From: JADFJB01 sp964464595
Lineage (GTDB): Bacteria > Zhuqueibacterota > JdFR-76 > DREG01
Length of the DNA: 64,000 nucleotides
Direction of reading: 5' to 3'
Assembly (NCBI GenBank): GCA_964464595.1
Contig: CAYXGW010000011.1
Coordinates: 16,812-80,811, forward strand
Shown here: positions 57,251-64,000 of the stretch, in pieces
How the letters are laid out: each line of letters starts with the position of its first letter
Numbering within the stretch: the stretch's first letter is position 1
Made by a program: the position numbers and the translations under genes
Notes under the pieces: model-generated
Seen by the model: only the letters and a program-made list of their open reading frames with translations
Databases searched by the model: none
Told to the model about the DNA's origin: nothing

Positions 57251-57645
57251 ATTTACATAAATGAAAGCTCCTGCTATGCCAAAATGCCATGCCCCCTAAA
57301 TCTGCGTGGCGATGCTTTCGGGGCCTTTTAAAAAAAGCAAGGTGAAAATTGATCAAACCCACGGGAACGTCTAAAAATTTCTTAAGCAACATGTAGAAGC
57401 CTTGAATAATAAATGTTTCGCACTCGATATATTAATGATCCAAAGAAATATCTTGACATTCGCTGTCAAATATTTTAATTAATATTATATTTCAAAATCA
57501 GTTAGCTATTTACAGCCCCATGTTAATATATTGGAATTTAAGCAGGAGTTTATTTGCAACAATTCTAATAGGCCTTGCTGTGGTTTTCAAGTAATTTGGG
57601 CTTCCGTGAGTACAACAACATGGTCTATGTTAGAGAGGACATTTC
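57251..57645. other. intergenic stretch at the island's left part
   Basis: 395 A+T-rich bases with the palindrome/promoter at 57453-57481. A weak hairpin GCCCC...GGGGC (57291-57324) before TTTT may end the zinc-ribbon transcript. A 24-codon hydrophobic frame (57520-57594, MLIYWNLSRSLFATILIGLA) has no ribosome site and I do not call it a gene. Confidence 0.35.
57453..57481 (+). promoter_or_regulatory. possible promoter/operator of the island genes
   Basis: TTGACA (57453-57458), 17 bases, TAATTA (57476-57481). The -35 box is one arm of a perfect palindrome TTGACA-TTCGC-TGTCAA (57453-57469), a layout suited to a repressor site. It is 165 bases upstream of the hydrolase start. No regulator gene lies next to it. 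Confidence 0.4.
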
Positions 57646-58480
57646 ATGTCGAAAAATCTGAAACAAGCGGTTCTACTGATTCACGGCATGGGTCTCCATG
57701 CCCATCATCAAAAGCATCATTGGTGATGCGGCCCGATATTTGAACCCAGCGCCGAGTAATATTCACCAGCGTCAGGAGATTCGGGCAAAAGGGGTCGATC
57801 TTTTAAAGAACCTGCACGCCTCGCAGGAATACGGCCGCATCGTCATTGTCGGACACAGCCTCGGCTGTGTCATCGGCTACGATATCTTAACCTACGCTTG
57901 GTCGTTGTATAACAAAGAGATTGACAAAACGAAGCCACATCCTGTACTTGATTCTCTGGAGACAGACATCAAGAACGGAACGATAACTGTTTCCGATTAC
58001 CAAAAAAAGCAGCGAGAACTACATAAAGAACTTGTGGAGAACGGCATTCCATGGCTGGTGACCGACTTTCTTACGCTGGGTAGCCCATTGACGCACGGGG
58101 AAATTCTGCTGGCTAAAAACAAAGATGATTTGGCATCGAAACAGACAGAACGTGAGTTTCCAACCTGTCCGCCGAAGATAGAATCTGGAAAGTTCTCCTA
58201 TCCAACTCAGAGTGCGCAAAGAACACCGCACCATGCCGCCGTTTTCGGACCAACCCGATGGACGAATCTGTATTTTCCAGCACGTTGGGTGATTTTCGGA
58301 GATTTCATTGGAGGCCCGCTTAAGGACTTTTTCGGCTGGGGTATCAGTGATCGCAAAGTTCAAACAGACCTTCGCAATGGATTCCTAAGCCACACACTCT
58401 ATTGGAAACAGGGTAAAACTACTAACCCTGCAAGTCATATCGTCACCCTGCGAGAGGCGCTTAACCTGCTGGATTACTAG
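57646..58480 (+). pseudogene. alpha/beta hydrolase with internal deletion
   Basis: The ATG at 57646 has GAGAGGA 7 bases before it and starts MSKNLKQAVLLIHGMG, the first strand and oxyanion loop of an alpha/beta hydrolase. After HGMG the frame runs into a stop (57724). In the +1 frame the protein resumes near 57698 (MPIIKSIIGDAARYLN) and continues with the nucleophile elbow IVIVGHSLGCVIGYD and a normal C-terminus to 58480. In full-length relatives many residues lie between HGMG and this part, so a deletion with frame change is likely. An alternative is a short protein from the ATG at 57698, but it would lack the oxyanion strand. Confidence 0.7.
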
Positions 58481-58517
58481 TCATGGTGCAAAACGAAAGT
58501 AATCAAGGAGACACACA

Positions 58518-58775
58518 ATGATTCTTATTGATCGTGGTCCAGCGTCACCTTTTTTCGAGAGGCATCTATATAAACACATGAAGGCCGATCTTGAGAAACA
58601 TTTTGCCATTAACAATCTCAGGAAGCATTTGCAGATATTGTGCCAGTTGTACGATCGCTTCAAGACTACCTGGTTTCCGTTGGTTAATGAAACAAAATCT
58701 CGGCGTGGAATCCATAATGCCCCCGGCGGCGATTGTGAGCTTCGCTATTGCACAATCTCGTATTTTTGTGCATGA
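58518..58775 (+). CDS. small hypothetical protein of the island
   Basis: 85 aa with a strong ribosome site (AAGGAGA) before the ATG. It begins MILIDRGPASPFFERHLYKH, which recalls the N-termini of the next two proteins (MIYVERTSAPDFF and MIHVERDPEPN). The rest has Lys/His-rich helix-like sequence (HMKADLEKHFAINNLRKHL) and no HNH Cys pairs. It may be a real small subunit, or the first part of a lost nuclease. It lies between the broken hydrolase and the HNH-ATPase gene. Confidence 0.45.
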   Translation: MILIDRGPASPFFERHLYKHMKADLEKHFAINNLRKHLQILCQLYDRFKTTWFPLVNETKSRRGIHNAPGGDCELRYCTISYFCA

Positions 58776-58814
58776 GATTTGTAACTCTTCTGTCAAACTC
58801 CAGGACCCTGAGTC

Positions 58815-61058
58815 ATGATCTATGTTGAACGCACATCTGCTCCCGATTTTTTCTCCTCTGAGCGTGTCGAGGAAGAAAAGCGTAGAGTAGATCAGTCTTT
58901 TTCGAAAATCAAATCGCTCGATGCCCTCAGGGAAAGTCGGTACAAGTTCAATGCTTCCATCTGGCTTAAGGCAAAACCTGCCCTCACGGAGCTTTTCCAT
59001 GGCAAGTGTGCCTTTTGCGAAAGTCCCTCAGCTATTTATGCCCACGGCGACATCGAGCACTTTCGGCCCAAACTGCGCGCGATGGGATTAGATGGAACCG
59101 TGTCGCTGGGCTACTGGTGGCTCGCCTACGAGTGGTCCAATCTTTATCTTGTTTGCCAGTTTTGTAACCAGAGCAAATCGAGCCGCTTCCCGGTTCACGG
59201 CAGACGCGCTGCCTATGGAGAGGATGTTCGTCAGGAACAAGCCCTTCTCTTAGATCCCTGTCATAAACCGGACTTCGATGAACGCCACTTCCTCTTCGGA
59301 CTTAATGATCAATTGAGACAAGTAGATATGGTTGGCAATACCGAACGCGGCGAAGTCACAATCAACGTACTGGGCCTGAATCGAATCGAATTGCAAGAAT
59401 CGCGCTATGCGGAGGTCGAGAAAGCTAGAACGTTTTTACTAGCGTTGGGAGACCCTAGTGTTAGCGACGCAACCAGAGCGGCTCTCGTAGAGGTGCTGTT
59501 GGCTTCCGTCCAGTCTCAAGCACCCTTCGTCGCCGCGACACGGGAAATCCTCCAGGGCTTGATCCTCGAACGTCGCGATCTCTTCGAGGCAGAAGCTCCG
59601 GCACTGATGGAGGCGTTTGTGGATGCCGACGACGTCCTCGATACGAATCAACGCGAAACCCTGATTGCACAGAAAAAGGAAGCCCGGAAGAAGGTCGATT
59701 TTTCAGTCTATGACACGGGCAAGGCTGCCAAAGAGCAGTATTACGGCAGCCTCAAGCGGATTACCCGTGTGGAGATCGAAAACTTCAAGGCCGTCAACCT
59801 GTCAAAGCTGCACAGTCCGCAAGATGATGGAGAATTTCAAGGCCTTGATCTCACAAAGCAGCACGAAGCTCCGGAGTCGTGGCTGATGCTCATCGGCGAG
59901 AACGCCACGGGTAAGAGCACGGTTCTGCAAGCCATCGCCCTGGCCCTAATGGGCCGCGAAAAACGTGACGAACTAAGTTTCAATGCGACCGACTTCCTGA
60001 AGCGGGGGGCGTCGACGTGGAGGGTAGCGGTGCATCTGAGCAATATGCCCGAACCGATTACGTTATCCCCTTCTGAAGACGATCCAGAGGCGTTTGCCAG
60101 CAATGACGAACAACCCAAAGTTCTCATTCTAGGCTACGGCTCGACCCGCCTGCTGCGTAGCGCCGACGATCCGGTGAGCGATGCCAGGGAATTGGTACGG
60201 ATCAAGAACCTCTTCGACCCCTTCGAAAAGCTCAACAACGTCATCAAGTGGGTCGCCGACACTGAGAAGGTCTCGACCAAGAAGTTCAACCTCATCAAGG
60301 AGGCCCTCTACGATCTGCTGTTCCTCGATCCGGAGACCAACAAGATCGACCGGAGAGAAGGAACCGTTTATATCACGCAGGGCGGAGAACGCATTTCCCT
60401 GGAGCGGCTTAGCGACGGCTTCCGGACGTTAGCCGTGCTGGCCCTCGACATCATGATGGTCCTGTCGGAGAAGTGGAAAACGATCGAGGATGCCGAGGGC
60501 ATCGTGCTGATCGATGAGATCGGTCTGCACTTGCATCCCCGTTGGAAGATGCAGATCACGAAGAAATTCAAAAAAATCTTCCCGGCGATGCAGTTTATCG
60601 TCACTACACACGAACCGCTGTGTCTACGCGGTCTCGTCGAAGGGCAGGTGGTAGTGATGAAACGGGACGAAAATAACGAGATCGAAGTCGTGCAGGACCT
60701 ACCGTCACCTAGTGACTTCCGTGTAGACCAACTCCTGGCCTCTGAGTTCTTCGGCCTCAGTAGCATCGTCGATCCGGACGTCGAGATGCTCTTTAACGAC
60801 TATTATCGGCTCATGGCCAATGACAAACTTACTGAGGAAGAATCTCGCGAATTGGAGGAACTTAAGGAGCAATTAAAAGGACGTAAACACCTCGGCAATA
60901 CGTTACGCGAAGAGTTGATGTACGAAGCCATCGACAAAGTTCTGGCCGATAAAAAACACCGGCGGCCCCATCTGATGCTGAAGGATATGAAAGCAGAGGT
61001 GGTGCAGCAAATCGCAGATATCTGGCAGTCCACGGTTCTAGGTCCGGAAGGTGAATAA
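58815..61058 (+). CDS. HNH nuclease-AAA/ABC ATPase fusion (Septu-like)
   Basis: 747 aa. The N-terminal part (about 1-180) is an HNH nuclease of the PtuB/TIGR02646 kind: CAFC (65-68), DIEHFRPK (79-86) and CQFCNQSK (114-121). A linker (about 180-310) leads to an ABC/SMC-like ATPase: N-terminal strand RVEIENFKAVN, Walker A GENATGKST (361-369), LSDGFRT signature-like (532-538), Walker B VLIDE (D567, E568) with LHLHP, and a TTHEP His (H599). This order puts in one chain the two proteins of Septu (PtuA ATPase, PtuB HNH). It is followed 6 bases later by a second HNH gene. The G+C content is far above the 24-56 kb region. It is probably an antiphage nuclease with an ATP sensor. Function is inferred. 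Confidence 0.9.
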   Translation: MIYVERTSAPDFFSSERVEEEKRRVDQSFSKIKSLDALRESRYKFNASIWLKAKPALTELFHGKCAFCESPSAIYAHGDIEHFRPKLRAMGLDGTVSLGYWWLAYEWSNLYLVCQFCNQSKSSRFPVHGRRAAYGEDVRQEQALLLDPCHKPDFDERHFLFGLNDQLRQVDMVGNTERGEVTINVLGLNRIELQESRYAEVEKARTFLLALGDPSVSDATRAALVEVLLASVQSQAPFVAATREILQGLILERRDLFEAEAPALMEAFVDADDVLDTNQRETLIAQKKEARKKVDFSVYDTGKAAKEQYYGSLKRITRVEIENFKAVNLSKLHSPQDDGEFQGLDLTKQHEAPESWLMLIGENATGKSTVLQAIALALMGREKRDELSFNATDFLKRGASTWRVAVHLSNMPEPITLSPSEDDPEAFASNDEQPKVLILGYGSTRLLRSADDPVSDARELVRIKNLFDPFEKLNNVIKWVADTEKVSTKKFNLIKEALYDLLFLDPETNKIDRREGTVYITQGGERISLERLSDGFRTLAVLALDIMMVLSEKWKTIEDAEGIVLIDEIGLHLHPRWKMQITKKFKKIFPAMQFIVTTHEPLCLRGLVEGQVVVMKRDENNEIEVVQDLPSPSDFRVDQLLASEFFGLSSIVDPDVEMLFNDYYRLMANDKLTEEESRELEELKEQLKGRKHLGNTLREELMYEAIDKVLADKKHRRPHLMLKDMKAEVVQQIADIWQSTVLGPEGE

Positions 61059-61064
61059 GTAATT

Positions 61065-62093
61065 ATGATCCACGTCGAACGCGATCCTGAGCCCAATATC
61101 TCGATCTATACCGAGAAGAAGTATATATCTCCTGAGGACGGGACGACCATGATCACAAAGGTTCAGGAAGAGACAGAGCGAGCCATCATCTTTTTCGCCA
61201 ACCCTGCGCACTTTAAGGAGGATAAAAAGATCACGAAAAAGAAGTTTTCCCCCGATTTTAAGGTATATTCGAATAAGGAACTGCGGGCGGCGCTGGAAGC
61301 CTGTTTCTATAGCAAATGTGCCTACTGCGAAACCAAAATGGCCGCTGTCACGCCGTTCGATGTCGAACATTTTCGCCCAAAGAAGGAGATTCATACCGGC
61401 AAAAAAGAGATTGCGCCGGGCTATTATTGGCTGTCGGCGGCGTGGGATAATCTGTTGGCCTCGTGCCCTTTCTGTAACCGACTCAACGAACTCGAAATTG
61501 CCAAGAAGGAGAAAAAAGAGACGCAGGGCAAGCATACGAAATTCCCGTTGTCCGACCAAAACGAAGAAAAACGTGTGCGCCGCCACAATCAGCAAATCAG
61601 TAAGGAAGAACCTGTCCGCTTGCTGTTGAATCCGTGTGTAGAGGATCCCGAAATGTATCTGACCTACGACGAGGAAGGCCTGATCCACGTGCGTGAAGGA
61701 GTGGCCGGCCACGCTTCCAAGATGGCGCTAACGTCCAGAAGGGACTATGCCTTGCAGCGTAAAGATCTGGTAGAAGCACGTCTTGGGGTGCTCAACGGCT
61801 TCAAGTTCCAGGTCGAACAATTGATCCACTATGCAGACGAGCAAGGGCGTCTGTCTGTCGTACATGAAGCACTCAAGGCAGCTGGTCTGACGGATGCCCA
61901 GAATGCTAACGAAGCCTCCATTAACGCGAACAAGGAGCAAGTCAAAAAAGTAGTCAAACAGCTCAAGTTAATGACTAGCGCCAAGGAGCCTTATCTGGGA
62001 ATGCTCCGTGACTATATTCGTAAAGGCAAAGCAGCCAACGAATTCAACGAACTGAGCCACATCAAGGTGGACCTTGAGGATCTTATCAAATAG
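61065..62093 (+). CDS. HNH endonuclease (PtuB/TIGR02646-like)
   Basis: 342 aa. The HNH/zinc core is CAYC (85-88), DVEHFRPKKE (99-108) and CPFCNRL (134-140), close to the core of the upstream fusion protein. The N-terminus (MIHVERDPEP) also resembles that protein, so the two nuclease parts are probably paralogues. A helical C-terminal half (about 190-342) has no ATPase motif. AAGGTGA is present before the ATG and the gene starts 6 bases after the stop of the ATPase gene, so both should be made together. It may be the second nuclease subunit of the same complex. Confidence 0.9.
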   Translation: MIHVERDPEPNISIYTEKKYISPEDGTTMITKVQEETERAIIFFANPAHFKEDKKITKKKFSPDFKVYSNKELRAALEACFYSKCAYCETKMAAVTPFDVEHFRPKKEIHTGKKEIAPGYYWLSAAWDNLLASCPFCNRLNELEIAKKEKKETQGKHTKFPLSDQNEEKRVRRHNQQISKEEPVRLLLNPCVEDPEMYLTYDEEGLIHVREGVAGHASKMALTSRRDYALQRKDLVEARLGVLNGFKFQVEQLIHYADEQGRLSVVHEALKAAGLTDAQNANEASINANKEQVKKVVKQLKLMTSAKEPYLGMLRDYIRKGKAANEFNELSHIKVDLEDLIK

Positions 62094-62819
62094 TGACTTA
62101 CCTCTTAAAAGACAAAAGGCATCGTGAGCATAATTTGTAGGTACTATATGTAGTAGATAGGAATCTGGAGAAATATGAGTCTTGTTGCATTAAAAATAGT
62201 AGAAGAACAAATAAAAACTCATCAATCATTGGTAATAGTAATATCTTAATTTACCAAGTAGAACTCATATAAAAAGACTAATGCGAAAACGGATAAAAGA
62301 ATCACATATTAATAAAAAAATCACTTTTCATTGTGCACGACAAGCTTTTCCTACATTATGTTCTTACTTATGACATTGATCTCTACTCTGTCAGTAACTT
62401 CTTGGCTATAGAGATATAAAAACCACCCAAACATATGCAAAACTGATTGACAAGAAAAAAAACGAAGCAGTAGATAAACTTCCAGAGCTAATGTAGTAGA
62501 TATGATTCAGGGGGGGTCAACTTAATTTCCCGGAAAACAATTGATTTTGGATTTATCAACTATTACTATCAAATATCTGTTGATTGGAATTATCTCTCCT
62601 GGCCAAAATCAAAAACTATCTTAAGATAACCAAATTCCTTGTGAGTCAAGATAAAACATTATAACTTAGAATGATATATTGAGAACTTTAGAATAGCTTG
62701 TTATGTTTTATGAAAAGGATGAAATGGGATTGAAGCTTTCGGGATAATAGGAATGTCACTTGTTTGGATTCTTGTTTATTGCTTCTGAAATTTCATCAGT
62801 ACCCCGCAAGGAAAACAAT
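62094..62819. other. intergenic region at the right end of the island
   Basis: 726 A+T-rich bases. It contains the right recombinase relic (62242-62496, listed separately). The first 150 bases and the part from 62500 to 62800 hold no gene that I recognise. The base composition changes again to G+C rich at about 62815. Confidence 0.45.
62242..62496 (+). pseudogene. tyrosine-recombinase C-terminal relic, right copy
   Basis: Pieces of one recombinase in shifting frames: YLNLPSRTHIKRLMRKRIKE, then INKKITFHCARQAFPTLC (the catalytic CARH box with His changed to Gln), then DIDLYSVSN, then DIKTTQTYAKLIDKKKNEAV and DKLPELM with a stop at 62494-62496. At least two frameshifts break it. It covers more of the gene than the left copy and shares DIDLY...LIDKKK with it in the same orientation. 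Confidence 0.8.
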
Positions 62820-64000
62820 ATGAGACAAGCCACAATCATTTGCCTGCTGCTAATGCTCGCTATAATGGCGGGTTGTTCCGCTTCCAAGCAGGCATACAAA
62901 GAGGCGAGGAAATACGACGAAGCCGGCCTTTTTGTCGAATCAGCCGAGCAGGATCTCAAAGCGCTGGATAGAGATCCTAAGTTCAAGGAAGCGAAAAAGC
63001 ACCTGATTAGTGTGGCGCCGAAGGCTTACGATGAACTGATGCGCCGGGCACAAAATCTCCATCAGGCCGAAAACTGGGACCAGGTGGTTGCGGAATACAA
63101 ACATCTGGACCGTCTACTGAGTCGCTGTCACCGGCACGGTGTGGTTTTCGAAACTGTGAATGTGAAGGAGCGCCTCGCGAAAGCGAGAAATAGGGCGGCG
63201 GTCTTTCATCACAAGAATGCCGAAACGCTCTTTGCAAAAAAGGATTGGCGCCGCGCCGCGCAGGCTTATTTGAAGGCGCACAATCATGTTAACAACTTCA
63301 AACAGTCGTTTGACAAGGCGATTCAGTCGTACATTGGTGCCGGCGACCAATCGTTAAAGGAGAGAAGCTACCGCGCTGCGATCAAAGATTTCAAAGATGC
63401 CCTGAAGGTTGCGCCGAACAATCCCACAGCGAAAAAAAGGCTGGCGGAAAGCTACTATCGTCTCGGGCGACAGTTTTATGATAAAGGCCAATTCCGGCAG
63501 GCGTTGACCCAACTAGAAGAGGCAGAACGCCTCAACCCGGATGCAAAACACATCAATCAGTGGGCCGACAAAGCGTACGAAGCAGCCGTCCAGTACGTCG
63601 CCGTCTTCCCGTTTGTGAACCGCACGAATGTGCAGGTCGACGGCAATCATATCGCAAGTGCGCTCCTGTCCGTGCTCGAGAGGCGCAATCTGAAATTCGC
63701 GGATTTCATGCAGCACCGCGAAACCATGGCGCTTATGAAGAACGTCAACTTCGGCCCGTACGGCCGCATCAGTGAATCACAGTTGCGCGAGGTGGCGCTG
63801 GAGGAGGGGTTGGATTCCTTTGTCTGGGGTACCATTATCGACATCTCAGTGCACGACAGCCCGGAGCGCATGACCGAAATTACGCACGAGAAGGGAATTA
63901 CGGTCAAAGACAGCACTGGCAAAGATGTGGATACAACGGAGACCATCTACTACCGCGAGTACACTCGCAAGCGCAATGTGCGAGTCAAAATGGAGCACGT
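62820..64000 (+). CDS. TPR lipoprotein (partial, 3' end outside window)
   Basis: At least 393 aa. AAGGAAAA lies before the ATG and the lipobox is LAIMAGC (lipid Cys 19). Several TPR-like repeats follow (KRLAESYYRLGRQFYDKGQF, YIGAGDQSLKERSYRAAIKD). From about residue 255 the sequence changes to AVQYVAVFPFVNRTNVQVDG and later FVWGTIIDISVHDSPERM, similar to CsgG-type or other lipoprotein domains that assemble at the outer membrane. It is G+C rich (see the start at 62820), unlike the A+T-rich genes before the island. Confidence 0.78.
   Translation, partial: MRQATIICLLLMLAIMAGCSASKQAYKEARKYDEAGLFVESAEQDLKALDRDPKFKEAKKHLISVAPKAYDELMRRAQNLHQAENWDQVVAEYKHLDRLLSRCHRHGVVFETVNVKERLAKARNRAAVFHHKNAETLFAKKDWRRAAQAYLKAHNHVNNFKQSFDKAIQSYIGAGDQSLKERSYRAAIKDFKDALKVAPNNPTAKKRLAESYYRLGRQFYDKGQFRQALTQLEEAERLNPDAKHINQWADKAYEAAVQYVAVFPFVNRTNVQVDGNHIASALLSVLERRNLKFADFMQHRETMALMKNVNFGPYGRISESQLREVALEEGLDSFVWGTIIDISVHDSPERMTEITHEKGITVKDSTGKDVDTTETIYYREYTRKRNVRVKMEH

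Noticed and set aside
57291..57324. Terminator hairpin GCCCC...GGGGC
   Set aside because: The loop is long and the following T stretch is only four bases, so I mention it only as weak.
57520..57594. 24-codon hydrophobic frame (possible toxin-like peptide)
   Set aside because: No ribosome site, no antisense RNA or repeat that would suggest a type I toxin system. Short hydrophobic frames are expected by chance here.
58566..59000. 144-codon minus-strand frame overlapping the HNH-ATPase start
   Set aside because: It covers the N-terminus of a clearly real gene on the other strand, has no known motif, and its start has no support. It is a shadow of the G+C-rich gene.
60368..60766. Long minus-strand frames inside the ATPase domain
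   Set aside because: They mirror the third-codon G+C bias of the real plus-strand gene and contain no motifs.
1..64000. CRISPR array, tRNA or rRNA genes
   Set aside because: No regularly spaced repeats and no tRNA-like cloverleaf or TTCGAAT-type loops were seen in the gaps.

Overview
The window is bacterial, mostly A+T rich, and nearly all genes up to about 56 kb lie on the minus strand. The gene content points to the FCB group (Bacteroidota and relatives). It has an SprA-type giant outer-membrane protein, a PorD/DUF4835-like protein, PorV-like barrels and Gram-negative LPS-export permeases. A complete bacterial F1Fo operon with atpD and atpC still attached, a bactofilin, and AgmX/ExbD envelope motors would suit a candidate phylum near KSB1/Calditrichota better than a classic Bacteroidota. 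That placement is an inference.

Layout. 1-2.3 kb: inositol monophosphatase (partial) and aspS. 2.6-13.4 kb: an ExbB/ExbD/ExbD/AgmX-type proton-driven envelope motor next to two very large TPR proteins. 13.9-24.1 kb: a colinear block from parA and parB through an M23 peptidase and a bactofilin into the whole ATP synthase operon (atpZ/I, B, E, F, H, A, G, D, C). 24.3-29.1 kb: an envelope cluster of DUF4097-like 'toast-rack' proteins, a lipoprotein and a BamA-like barrel; one DUF4097 gene is frameshifted. 29.2-35.3 kb: housekeeping genes rluD, lspA, dksA-like, ileS (a type-2 enzyme with an inverted HIGH motif) and prmA. 35.5-38.5 kb: a tandem family of exported propeller-like proteins in which two copies have decayed. 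38.7-46 kb: a glutaminyl-cyclase-like M28 lipoprotein and sprA. 46.4-48.9 kb: lptF-lptG on the plus strand. 49.2-56.8 kb: outer-membrane proteins, one with an in-frame stop, and a PorD-like protein.

56.8-62.5 kb is an accessory island that is much richer in G+C. Both ends carry decayed C-terminal pieces of the same kind of tyrosine recombinase in the same orientation. Inside are a broken zinc-ribbon gene, an internally deleted alpha/beta hydrolase, a small unknown ORF, a single-chain fusion of an HNH nuclease with an ABC/SMC-like ATPase, and a second HNH nuclease. The last two look like a Septu-related (PtuA/PtuB) antiphage module in an uncommon arrangement, and this is the best candidate for an undescribed system here. 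The window closes inside a G+C-rich TPR lipoprotein.

Genes likely to act together: the F1Fo operon; ExbB/ExbD/AgmX (with the TPR proteins) as an energy-transducing envelope machine; SprA, PorD-like and PorV-like proteins as type IX secretion parts; and HNH-ATPase plus HNH as a two-protein nuclease system. No tRNA, rRNA or CRISPR array was seen.
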